From: CAZGAH01 sp964523295
Lineage (GTDB): Bacteria; Desulfobacterota; Desulfovibrionia; Desulfovibrionales; Desulfovibrionaceae
Assembly (NCBI GenBank): GCA_964523295.1
Contig: CAZGAH010000065.1
Span: forward strand, 1-23,191
Length of the DNA stretch: 23,191 nt
Direction of reading: 5' to 3'
The notes under the pieces are model-generated. The model had not been told where the DNA came from. It ran no database searches and saw nothing but the letters and a program-made list of their open reading frames with translations. Shown here piece by piece: positions 6,190 to 14,128 of the stretch. Position numbers and translations under genes: made by a program. Each line of letters opens with the position of its first letter. Within the stretch, counting starts at the first letter, position 1.

Positions 6190-7227
6190 TTAGTCACCGA
6201 CAACACGGATTTCAACACGACGATTCAGCTTGCGGCCTTCATCGGTCTTGTTGCTGTGCTTCGGACGATCTTCGCCGTAACCGATGGTGGTCAGCTTGCA
6301 AGCAGTGGTGGCGCCATTGCTCATCAGGTAATCGTAAACGGACTTGGCGCGCTTCTCGGACAGCTTCTGGTTGTAGGGGCGCGAACCCAGGCTGCAGGTG
6401 TGACCTTCGATCAGGTAGCAGCATTCGTTGTCGTTGATGATCTTGATGGCTTCGTCAAGCAGAGGCTTCATCTGATCCTTGATGTTCCACTTGGCCAGGT
6501 CGAAATGAATGGTGCGGAAGGTCACCATGTCGCCTTCGCAGCAGGGAACCAGGTCATAGGCAACGCACTTCAGGAAATCTTCCACGGCGGTGCCGTTGGC
6601 CAGCAGACGGAGGCCGTCCTGCACGGGGCAGGAGCAGTCGCTCAGGGCGGCGATGGTGTCCAGCACCTTCTTGCCCTTGGGCTCGTCGGCGAAAGACACG
6701 ACATGGAAGCAGACATTGGGGTTGCTGGACAGAATGGCCTTGGCCTGTTCGATCGGATCGATGCCGTGGTTCTGGCCACCGTCGGAGATCAGGATGACGG
6801 CAGTCTTGCCGGACAGCGAACTCAGCACCGGGTTGAGGTCCATCAGGCCGTAACCCATCGGGGTCTTACGCTGGAAAATGGCGTAGTTGGTGTTGATCTT
6901 GCCAACAGCGGCAGCCATGGCGGCCTGGTCGTAAGGAGCGACAGCAGCCAGCTCGGAGAACGGAGCGAACGTGTACAGGCCGGTGTTGTACGACAGAGCC
7001 GGCAGCTTTTCGACCATGGAGTACAGCAGGCTCTTCGACATCGCGATCTTCTTGGCGCCGTAGGTCGCATGAGCCATGGCCATGGAACCGGAATAGTCCT
7101 GGAAGAAAACAATGTTGTCAACCTTGGGAACCATCTTCATCTTCTTGGCTTGCGCCGGTGCAGCGCACAGCATCGCCATCAGGACGAAGAGAGCCACATA
7201 CACGGAATACTTTCCAAGTCGCATCAT
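6190..7227 (-). CDS. Secreted VWA-domain / OmpA-like peptidoglycan-binding protein
   Basis: The 345-residue product has a signal peptide (MMRLGKYSVYVALFVLMAML then CAAPAQA, cleavage expected near residue 27). A von Willebrand A domain follows with its MIDAS elements visible: DYSGS at residues 44-48, a Thr in KTPMGYGL and ISDGGQ. The C-terminal third is an OmpA/Pal-like domain (TIHFDLAKWNIKD, IEGHTCSLGSRPYN, LSEKRAKSVYDYL, TTIGYGEDRP, LNRRVEIRV) that normally binds diaminopimelate in peptidoglycan. The usual GHTD aspartate is Cys here (GHTC), while the RA arginine is kept. It is probably a periplasmic or outer-membrane protein that tethers a metal-dependent protein-binding domain to the wall. 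The start was set at ATG 7227, 9 nt after GGAGG; an upstream in-frame ATG overlaps that ribosome site. The lipoprotein gene follows. Confidence 0.92.
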   Translation of the reverse strand: MMRLGKYSVYVALFVLMAMLCAAPAQAKKMKMVPKVDNIVFFQDYSGSMAMAHATYGAKKIAMSKSLLYSMVEKLPALSYNTGLYTFAPFSELAAVAPYDQAAMAAAVGKINTNYAIFQRKTPMGYGLMDLNPVLSSLSGKTAVILISDGGQNHGIDPIEQAKAILSSNPNVCFHVVSFADEPKGKKVLDTIAALSDCSCPVQDGLRLLANGTAVEDFLKCVAYDLVPCCEGDMVTFRTIHFDLAKWNIKDQMKPLLDEAIKIINDNECCYLIEGHTCSLGSRPYNQKLSEKRAKSVYDYLMSNGATTACKLTTIGYGEDRPKHSNKTDEGRKLNRRVEIRVVGD

Positions 7228-7682
7228 ACCCAAACACCTCCACATAAATGTTGATTACTCCCCGGTGTCAGCTGTGCCAATGCAGCTGAACAACCACTCC
7301 ACAAACCCAGATGATTACGACTACTACTCGTTTTTGTACGCATTGTAAACTGGAAAGAGGCGCGGGAGATGCTTTCGGGGCACCAGGGAAGCTGGCTCGT
7401 TGCCAGCCTCATTCCTCACTCCTTGTTGGAATCGGCCCTCAAGGGCCTCAAACCATCCCTTCACGCCCAGCCCCATACTTGAAGATACTATAAGACACCT
7501 TCCACCAAAAATAAAGGGGGGGGACCCGGATTTTTTTCATTTTGATGAAAAAAATTTCATGTTCGTTCCGCCGGCGTCCTGTCCCGCTGAAATCACTCAC
7601 TTTCTGCCCTTTCCCTGGCACCTCCTGGCGCCTTGTCTCCCCCGGGACAAGGTCAGAAGAGATGCCCGGCGCATTGTCGGCA
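7228..7682. other. Intergenic region with inverted repeats and a G8 run
   Basis: No gene is supported. Several symmetric elements are visible: GGCCCT-CA-AGGGCC (7432-7445), a run of eight G at about 7516-7523, the perfect AT-rich hairpin TTTTTTTCAT-TTTG-ATGAAAAAAA (7531-7554) with a partly overlapping palindrome ATGAAA-N4-TTTCAT (7545-7560), and CCTTGTC/GACAAGG (about 7631-7652) 3' of the dehydrogenase gene without a T-tract. The region should contain the promoter of the minus-strand VWA/OmpA gene, but no clear -35/-10 pair was found. Confidence 0.45.
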
Positions 7683-9053
7683 CTACGCTGGCGATGACTC
7701 CGCCAGCAACGCCTCTGCCAAGGCCTCTTCCAGCGTCGGATGCGCAAAAAGAATATCCTGCGCCTCCGCGCGCGTCAGACCCGCCTTGACGATCATCGCG
7801 CACAATGCGCTCAGGTGCGTAACGTCGTGACCCAGGGCCGATATCCCGCGTACCCGCCCGTTTTCCCAGACGACCTTCACATAACCCTGCGGCTCGCCGG
7901 CCGCCTGGGCTATGGGGTTGGCGGCCATGTGACTCCGGGATACGCGCACGCCAGGATGTCCGGCCGGGTATTCATGCTGCCCGCGGCCGCAGCGCACAAC
8001 TTCGACAGTACCGTAGACGCAGGCCGGCGTGGGGCCTGGATCGTACGCGGTGTTCACATGCCCGGCCGCGTGGCGTACCGCGTAACTGGCCTGATGCGTG
8101 GCAGCATGGGCCAGCATGGCACGGCCGTTGACGTCGCCGATGGCATAAATGGTTTCGTTGGCGCGCAGGCAGGCGTCCGTGACGACAAAGCCTGACGTGT
8201 CGCAGGCTATGCCCGCAGACTCCAGGCCGAGGGCGTTGCAATCGGGACGCCGGCCGGTGGCGACCAGCACTTTGGCCGCGCACAGCTCCTCGCCGGATGT
8301 CAACCGTACCCTCGCGTCATTACCATCGCGCACGCAGGACGCGACCGCACAGCCAAGGCGCAGAGTCCACCTCTGACGCGTGAGCAGGGAGCCGAGCGTT
8401 TTCCCCAGCTCGGGGTCCTCCGCCGGAAGCAGATGCGGCCCGGCTTCGACAAGAGCGATACGCGCGCCCAGACGATGAAAAAACTCGCCCAACTCCAGAC
8501 CAATGGCCCCGCCCCCGATCACAAGCAGGCTCTCGGGGACCTCCGTCAGGTCGAGCAGGTGCGTGGAGTTCAACAGCACGCAACCGTCCGGGGCCAGCTC
8601 CCGCGGGGAGACGGGGCTTGAGCCGGTGGCCAGGATCAACCGGGAAAAACCTATCCGTCGGGTATCGTGTCCGGAACTCACCTCCAGGCTGTCCGGTCCG
8701 CACAACCGCCCGGAACCCACGAGTACGTCAACCCCGGCAGCGGCCAGACGCCTGGCCAGGGCCTGACGCGAGCCGTTGACCAGACGCGCCTTGCGCTGTT
8801 GCAGGGCTGGCAGATCGAAAACGGGCATTCCCGACGCCGGATCGAGAAGCTTGAGCCGGGCCTGCGCCTTGAGCGCGGGAATCGCAGCCGTGGCGCCCAG
8901 AAAAAGCTTGGTCGGAATGCACCCCCAGTTGAGACAAACGCCGCCCAGCGGGCCACGCTCCACGAGCGCAATCTTCAATCCGAGCGCTGCGCCTTCAAAC
9001 GCCGCGGCGCAGCCACCAGGGCCGCCGCCGAGGACGACCAGATCATAGTTCAT
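7683..9053 (-). CDS. lpdA: Dihydrolipoamide dehydrogenase-type flavoprotein disulfide reductase
   Basis: This 456-residue class I pyridine nucleotide-disulfide oxidoreductase has an N-terminal FAD dinucleotide motif (VVLGGGPGG, residues 6-14), the redox-active pair in GGVCLNWGCIPTK (Cys40 and Cys45), a central NAD(P)-binding motif (VIGGGAIGLELGEFF), an FAD-contact segment (YAIGDVNG) and a C-terminal dimer-interface motif HPTLEEAL with the catalytic His438 and Glu443. These fit lipoamide dehydrogenase (E3), which reoxidises dihydrolipoyl groups of 2-oxoacid dehydrogenases or the glycine cleavage H protein using NAD+. No partner E1, E2 or H-protein gene is in the window, so the in vivo complex is unknown. 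The start at 9053 is preferred: a perfect TATAAT (9076-9081) lies too close for longer forms. ATG 9062 is possible. Confidence 0.9.
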   Translation of the reverse strand: MNYDLVVLGGGPGGCAAAFEGAALGLKIALVERGPLGGVCLNWGCIPTKLFLGATAAIPALKAQARLKLLDPASGMPVFDLPALQQRKARLVNGSRQALARRLAAAGVDVLVGSGRLCGPDSLEVSSGHDTRRIGFSRLILATGSSPVSPRELAPDGCVLLNSTHLLDLTEVPESLLVIGGGAIGLELGEFFHRLGARIALVEAGPHLLPAEDPELGKTLGSLLTRQRWTLRLGCAVASCVRDGNDARVRLTSGEELCAAKVLVATGRRPDCNALGLESAGIACDTSGFVVTDACLRANETIYAIGDVNGRAMLAHAATHQASYAVRHAAGHVNTAYDPGPTPACVYGTVEVVRCGRGQHEYPAGHPGVRVSRSHMAANPIAQAAGEPQGYVKVVWENGRVRGISALGHDVTHLSALCAMIVKAGLTRAEAQDILFAHPTLEEALAEALLAESSPA

Positions 9054-9075
9054 GGCCTGCATACCTTGTCGCTTC

Positions 9076-9081
9076 ATTATA
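9076..9081 (-). promoter_or_regulatory. Candidate -10 element of the dehydrogenase gene
   Basis: The minus strand carries a perfect TATAAT hexamer about 23 nt upstream of the chosen start codon. A -35 match is poor (best candidate TGGCGA at 18-nt spacing, 3 of 6 matches). If used, the leader would be only about 16 nt. Confidence 0.35.
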
Positions 9082-9258
9082 ATAATGCCGGAAACGTGAT
9101 CGCCACGGCAGCGCAATCCTGCCGTATCCGTCGGATGCGCAACGCTGGCCGGCTGGCTCGGCCAGGCGTAACGAAGGCAACGGTGTTGAACCGCGGGATT
9201 ACCGTGCCATTTACTGAGCCCCTGATGCAAGAGGGAAATGCGGGCATTTATGCGGAAA

Positions 9259-9321
9259 GGGGGAAACCATCCCCCAAAAAAGCCAGGGGGAGGAACGCGA
9301 CGCTGCGCGTTCCTCCCCCTG
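9259..9321 (-). terminator. Strong intrinsic terminator of the glycosyltransferase gene
   Basis: A perfect 16-bp inverted repeat (9284-9299 with 9306-9321; arm CAGGGGGAGGAACGCG) with a 6-nt loop is followed on the minus strand by GC and six T residues (A-run 9276-9281 on plus). A second, weaker hairpin GGGGG/CCCCC (9259-9263 with 9271-9275) lies just beyond. The stop of the glycosyltransferase is about 40 nt upstream on the minus strand. Confidence 0.92.
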
Positions 9322-9361
9322 CATCCGGCGTCATGACACGTGATCAGGATGCTTTCGGAGA

Positions 9362-10885
9362 CTAAGCCTCGGTCCAGGCCTTGGTTTCAAGGCGGGGCAG
9401 CGCTGCTCCGACCCTGGGCGCAGCCGCGGGCACCGCCGCGGGCGCGGCGGCAGGCGCCGTTGCGCTCGACGCGGGCGCCTGGCGGGTCAGCCAGCTGTCA
9501 CGGTGCGGGGTGAACAGCGCCACGAAATTGATCCAGGACAGAGCAAAGATGGAGTAAAGGTTGAAAGGGAATATCCAGAGCATGTTCGTGGTGCGGTAGC
9601 GGATGCCGTAGATCAGGGCCGGCACCAGGCCGCCGAGCAGAGCCATCCACAGCAAGTTCATGAAGGTAAGGAACGGGTAGACGAGCAGGCTGAGCGCAAT
9701 GGAGGGTTTAAGCAGCTCGGCCATGGTCATAGACAGCCAGTCGTCAACAAGGTTGACCCGCGCGCCCGCCACCGGGGTCTTGCGGAATTTGCCGAAGGCG
9801 AAGGTGGACATGATCATGGTCTCGCGCACGTTGCTGCGAGCCCAGCGCATGAACATGCGACACAGGCCGTGGTACCCGGTCGGCACGTTGGTGTAGACCA
9901 CGGCATTGCTCTGAAAATGGACATGGAAGCCCTCGCGCAGGACCAGGTTGGACAGCGCGCGATCCTCGCCGATCTTGGAAGGCCGTCCCCAGAACAGCTG
10001 GTTGTCCCACTCGTCGAGCACCGGCATGACGACACTGGCGCGGTAGGCCGACAGGGCGCCGGGCGTACACATGACCGTGTTGACCCGGCTCTGGGCCGCG
10101 CGCATGAAATCAAACGAATACGTGAACGAGACGTCCAGCATCCGCGGTTGCCAGCCCTCGTTGATGTTGAGCACGCGAACATTGCCGGCCACGGCGCCGA
10201 CCAGGGGGTCATGCTGAAAGGGGCTGACCAGATTGCGGACGGTCTGCGGCTCCACTTCGGAATCGCTGTCGATCGTGACGAAGACCTCCCCGCGGGCACG
10301 GTTGAAGCCGACGAACAGGGCGTGACGCTTGCCACTGTTGGCCTCGAGCTGGAAAACCTCGACCCGGGAACCGAGTTCTTCGGCGGCACGCTGCATCCAG
10401 ACCCAGGTGTCGTCCTTGCTGCCGTCGTCGATGCAGATGATCTGCAGCTTGTCGGCCGGATAATCACTGGCCGCGACGCTGCGGATAGTATCCAGAACCT
10501 GGCGGCCTTCATTATAGGCAGGGATGATGACGCTGCAAACCGGCAGCTCGTCGTCCTGACAGGTCGGCGCGTTGCGGTAGGTTTTCACCAGATAGACACG
10601 CCAGAAGAACAGAATCACGTTGAAGGTGATGATCGCCAGCGGCGCCAGCAGGAAAAACCACATCTGAAGATCTTGGCCGTCAAGACGGCTGAACTCGTCG
10701 ATATAGTACGTGAGCCCCCGCCAGCTGAGAAACAACAAGAAAACCATCGCCGCCAGGATGCACAGCTTCGCGACCGCGTCATCCAGCATCCCGAAAAAGC
10801 CGGGCTTCGCACCTCCGCTTTTTTGACCGGTCTTCTGTACGGCCGCGGACTGCGACGAAATTCCTTCCTCGATACTGGTGTTCAT
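9362..10885 (-). CDS. Membrane-bound family 2 glycosyltransferase (processive polysaccharide synthase type)
   Basis: The 507-residue protein has a cytoplasmic GT2 (GT-A) domain framed by membrane segments. Two hydrophobic helices (about 46-58 and 76-98) precede the nucleotide-binding core: VIIPAYNEG, CIDDGSKDD (Asp153-154), the DxD motif TIDSDSE (206-208), GED (306-308, the catalytic-base region) and RMFMRW (343-348), the Q/RxxRW motif typical of hyaluronan-, chitin-, cellulose- and poly-N-acetylglucosamine-type synthases. Further hydrophobic segments lie at about 395-460. The tail (470-495) is a low-complexity Ala/Pro stretch. It probably makes or exports a beta-linked polysaccharide; the sugar cannot be read from sequence. 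The start at ATG 10885 follows AGGAGCGAGGG. It is a single-gene unit here, with its own terminator and no biosynthesis or export genes adjacent. Confidence 0.9.
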   Translation of the reverse strand: MNTSIEEGISSQSAAVQKTGQKSGGAKPGFFGMLDDAVAKLCILAAMVFLLFLSWRGLTYYIDEFSRLDGQDLQMWFFLLAPLAIITFNVILFFWRVYLVKTYRNAPTCQDDELPVCSVIIPAYNEGRQVLDTIRSVAASDYPADKLQIICIDDGSKDDTWVWMQRAAEELGSRVEVFQLEANSGKRHALFVGFNRARGEVFVTIDSDSEVEPQTVRNLVSPFQHDPLVGAVAGNVRVLNINEGWQPRMLDVSFTYSFDFMRAAQSRVNTVMCTPGALSAYRASVVMPVLDEWDNQLFWGRPSKIGEDRALSNLVLREGFHVHFQSNAVVYTNVPTGYHGLCRMFMRWARSNVRETMIMSTFAFGKFRKTPVAGARVNLVDDWLSMTMAELLKPSIALSLLVYPFLTFMNLLWMALLGGLVPALIYGIRYRTTNMLWIFPFNLYSIFALSWINFVALFTPHRDSWLTRQAPASSATAPAAAPAAVPAAAPRVGAALPRLETKAWTEA

Positions 10886-11645
10886 AATCCCTCGCTCCTG
10901 ATTGTTTCCCTGATTGACCACGCCCGGAGACCCGTCGTTTTCAAATCCGCCAGTCGTACCGGCCCGCCCACAGAGGCCTGTGCGGCCCCGAAATCATCAC
11001 CTGTCGCAGCGCCTGTCCTTTTAACAACAAACAGCGCGTTCGCCTGAACAGCGCCGCGCTTGCAGCCCGGCACGCCGCGGTATCCCCCATGCGGCGTGAG
11101 ACTGGTCATATATAGCAACTCTCGGGCCAACCCCTGAGGTCCGATGAATCGCCGTGCTCTCCGATCCGTCCCGATTGACATGAGAACAAAAAATTCCGTT
11201 TTACCACCCACAGCACGTTGCCTGATACTGAGAAATTGTTTCAACTTTTTTCAACGCGCTGATTTTTTGATAAATGCACAGTATCCGTAGTGTTTTCGTG
11301 CTGCCAAAAAATCAGATGCCAAAGTTCCTGTTTCGCCCTGCCAGAACTCTTGGTTCCGAAAAAGTCAGACATGATCGGTGGTTGTGTCACGCGGTACTGT
11401 AAAAGTCATGTAAAAATAGCATTTCCCGGGATATGCAACTGTACTACCCGGGCAATGACTGCTTGGCGACAAAGCGCCGGGCGTCAACGCTGGAGAACAG
11501 GGGTCAAATACCGAAAACCGATTCTGCGGGCAAGCAGGATTTTGAGAAAAAAAGATGTTTGAATTTCAGGAGGATAACTTGATCTGGAGAGCCGCTCCAG
11601 CACCTGTCGTGCCCGGAAAACGGACAGCGGCGACGGTCAGCCTGC
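10886..11645. other. Intergenic region between the glycosyltransferase and hflX 3' end
   Basis: No gene is supported. A minus-strand frame (10882-11244) ends in a TGA overlapping the glycosyltransferase ATG, but it begins at a TTG without a ribosome site and resembles nothing. From about 11180 to 11430 the sequence is relatively AT-rich and may hold the glycosyltransferase promoter. Inverted repeats are CCCGGG-N16-CCCGGG (about 11427-11454) and CTGGAG-AGCCG-CTCCAG (11584-11600), the latter about 50 nt past the hflX stop and a possible terminator hairpin without an adjacent T-tract. Confidence 0.4.
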
Positions 11646-13302
11646 TCAGGGCTCGTCGTTCGCTTCGTTTCCGGCAGGAAACTCCCAGCCGATACGTCGG
11701 GCCAGTTCGCGGGCCAGGGCATCCAGGCCCTGACGATGCAGCGCCGAGACTGGGAGCGCGTCCGGGCTGGTGCGCAGCATGGCCGCGTGGAATTCGGGTG
11801 CGAGCGAATCCCATTTATTGAGCACCAGCAGTCTGGGAATGTGCTGCAGCTCGAGGCGTTCGAGAATACCCTCCACGGCGGCGAGCTGCTCGTCCAGCTC
11901 GGGGTGCGAGGCGTCGGCCACGTGGATCAACAGGTCCGCTGAGCCGAGTTCTTCGAGCGTGGCCATGAATGCTTCCATGAGTTCTTCGGGAAGGTGGCGG
12001 ATGAAGCCGACCGTGTCGGTGAGGATGAGTTCGCGCTCGCGGGGGAAACGCAGGCGTCGGGTTGTGGGATCGAGCGTGGCGAAGAGCTTGTCTTCGGCCA
12101 GGACCTCGGAGCCGGTCAGAGCGTTAAGCAGGGTGGACTTGCCGGCGTTGGTGTAGCCCACCAGCGCGGCCAGGGGGATGCCGGCCTTGGCACGCCGGGC
12201 GCGTGCTGCGGCGCGTTGGCGCTGCAGGGTCTTGAGTTCGCCGCGTATTCTGGCCATACGGTCGCGGATTTTGCGGCGGTCCAGCTCGAGCTTCGTTTCA
12301 CCGGGGCCACGACCGCCGATACCGCCCATGAGCCGGCTCAAGGCCTTGTTGCGGCCGACCAGGCGGGGAAGCGTATTTGAGCTGCGCCATTTCCACCTGG
12401 AGTTTGCCGGCCCGGCTGGTGGCATGGCGCGCAAATATATCCAGAATGAGCTGCGTGCGGTCGAGTATCCGGCGTTCGGTGACATTGGCCAGGTTGCGCA
12501 TCTGCGCAGGCGAGAGTTCCTGGTCGAAAATGACGAGTCCGGCTCCGGATTGCAAGGCCGCGACCTCCAGTTCCGCCAGTTTGCCTTTGCCCACGATATA
12601 TTTGGGGTTGAAGGTGCTGACGCGCTGCACCAGGCGACCGACCACCTCGACGCCGGCAGTTCGGGCCAGCTCGGCCAGTTCGTCGAGCGAGCGCTCGAGC
12701 GCGGCTTTGGGGGCCGAGCCGATGCTCACCAGCACGCACCGATCTCCGTCGCCGGCAGCATGAACGGCAGTGGTGCGGCTGAATTCGTCTTCGAGTGCCA
12801 GGACCACGGCGCCCAGGTCCAGGTCGACCCGATCCCAGGGCACGGGCGGAAAGACCCGGTAGGCCTGTCGTTCGGGATTCGCCGGGAGCAGGTGGGCAAC
12901 ATGGCAGGTCTGCGGCTGGCCGTCCGCATCCACGGTCAGGGCGGCCAGGGAGTCCAGGCGCAGGAAGAGCATATCCGTGAGATCCTCTTCCGATAGCGGC
13001 GAGGCATCCAGATGCGTATGCAGCAGCCGGACTCCCCGCAAGCGGCCCGAGGCCTCGCGCGAGCGATCAAGCTCGGGAATGAGAATGGAGCCCGGCTCGC
13101 CGACGATGACCAGTCGCGGGCGTCCCTGACGATCGATGAGCAGGCCAATCTGCCGGCCTATGGCAAAGGAAAGCCCCGCCAGCTCGTGCGCCTGCTCGGA
13201 CGTGTAGATACCCTGCGTCGGATACCGTCGCTGAAGCAGGCGGTTCAATGCCTTGAGCTGAGCGGGCTTGAGCCCGGTGAGATTGCCTTGGACGCTGCTG
13301 AT
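11646..13302 (-). pseudogene. hflX: GTPase HflX, interrupted by a frameshift and lacking a canonical start codon
   Basis: HflX is a ribosome-binding GTPase that splits stalled or heat-damaged ribosomes. The N-terminal part (from about 13302 to 12365) carries the HflX domain (NPKYIVGKGKLAELE, FDQELSPAQMRNL, TQLILDIFARHA, LQVEMAQLKY). The continuation is in another frame: LPRLVGRNKALSRLMGGIGG, GRGPGETKLE, then the G domain with GYTNAGKS, DTVGFI and NKWD, to the stop at 11646. The join lies at about 12370-12376; restoring one AC dinucleotide (TACG to TACACG) would give QLKYTLPRLVG, as in ordinary HflX. The N-terminus GNLTGLKPAQLKALNRL lies upstream of the first TTG (13248). The Shine-Dalgarno AAGGAG sits 5 nt before ATC (13300-13302), not ATG. 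This is either a decaying gene or contains two sequence errors. It follows purH by about 50 nt. Confidence 0.85.
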
Positions 13303-13350
13303 GAGTGCTCCTTGTCGTATCGCGAAGACTGGTTCGACGCCGTGCCGGGG

Positions 13351-13950
13351 TCAGGCCTGGGCGCGTCCGAGATACTCGGCAATGGCGGCGTCGTATTCCG
13401 AGACCAGGGAAAAGGTCTTGACGGCCATTTCCTGGCGCAATGCCAGCCCGACGGCGAAGCCTCCGGTCTTGAGTTCGTCGAGAACGCGCCCGTAGTCGGC
13501 CGGATCGGGCACGACAAGAACGCTGTGGAAGTTTTTCGCCGCCGCGCGCAACAGGGTCGGCCCGCCGATGTCGATTTGCTCTACCGCGGCCTTGAGATTG
13601 AGCCGCTGTGTGACGGCCTGCTCGAAATTATAGAGGTTGACGCAGATAAGCTCAAAGGCGGGAACGCCCAGGCGGGTCAGCGTGGCCATGTGCTCGGGAT
13701 TGTCTTTGTCGGCGAGGATCCCGGCGTGGATGTGCGGATGCAGGGTCTTGACCCGGCCGTCGAGAATCTCCGGGAAACCGGTCACCTGGCTCACCGCCGT
13801 GACCGGAAGCCCGGCCTGAAGCAGAGTCCGTCTGGTTCCGCCCGTGGAGACGAGTTCGACGCCTGCGGCTTGCAGTGCCCCCGCGAATTCGATCAGCCCG
13901 GTCTTGTCGGTGACGCTCAACAGCGCGCGCGTAATGGGTAGATGCAGCAT
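13351..13950 (-). CDS. purH: Standalone IMP cyclohydrolase domain (PurH N-terminal, MGS-like)
   Basis: The 199-residue product matches the N-terminal inosinicase half of bifunctional PurH: ALLSVTDKTGLIEFA, LVSTGGTRRTL, VTGFPEILDGRVKTLHP, HIHAGILADK, VNLYNFEQ, DIGGPTLLRAAAKN. It closes the purine ring of FAICAR to give IMP, the last step of de novo purine synthesis, in the cytoplasm. The AICAR transformylase half, normally a further 300 or so residues, is absent, and the frame ends in TGA followed by hflX sequence, not transformylase. Some deltaproteobacteria encode the two activities separately, so this is likely functional, not truncated. The start at ATG 13950 has AGGAGG about 6 nt upstream. 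hflX follows in the same frame about 50 nt downstream, probably in one transcript; the cysteine desulfidase gene is divergent. Confidence 0.9.
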   Translation of the reverse strand: MLHLPITRALLSVTDKTGLIEFAGALQAAGVELVSTGGTRRTLLQAGLPVTAVSQVTGFPEILDGRVKTLHPHIHAGILADKDNPEHMATLTRLGVPAFELICVNLYNFEQAVTQRLNLKAAVEQIDIGGPTLLRAAAKNFHSVLVVPDPADYGRVLDELKTGGFAVGLALRQEMAVKTFSLVSEYDAAIAEYLGRAQA

Positions 13951-14128
13951 AAGTCCCTCCTGTCCGGGCTGTGCCAGATTTGACCGGAGCTGGCAAGTCC
14001 GGCTCGTGAACAGGGAACAGGCGAATTACAGCAGGGCGACGCCGGCGTTGACACCTGGCACGACGAAAAGGCAGAGTCCGGGAGGTTCTGGCAGCGACCC
14101 TGTCCACCTGACCGGCTTCGGAGGCTCC
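13951..14128. promoter_or_regulatory. Divergent promoter region, purH (-) / cysteine desulfidase (+)
   Basis: These 178 nt separate two divergently oriented genes, so both promoters should lie here. A TTGACA hexamer on the plus strand at about 14057 has no good -10 at 17 nt (GCAGAG), so it is only a weak candidate. No obvious operator palindrome was seen. Confidence 0.35.

Noticed and set aside
6256..7254. 332-codon plus-strand frame.
   Set aside because: Antisense to the VWA/OmpA gene, which has clear domains and a signal peptide.
9503..11047. 514-codon plus-strand frame.
   Set aside because: It is antisense to the glycosyltransferase, whose minus-strand frame has all GT2 motifs, membrane segments, ribosome site and terminator. 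The plus frame is a GC-rich mirror with His/Asp/Gln-rich nonsense.
10882..11244. 120-codon minus-strand frame whose TGA overlaps the glycosyltransferase ATG, suggesting translational coupling.
   Set aside because: It starts at a TTG with no ribosome site, has no recognisable domain or consistent codon bias, and the glycosyltransferase has its own strong Shine-Dalgarno.
13844..14128. N-terminal extension of the cysteine desulfidase frame back into purH.
   Set aside because: The extension is antisense to purH and has no family similarity; ATG 14129 with GGAGG at proper distance begins the conserved protein.
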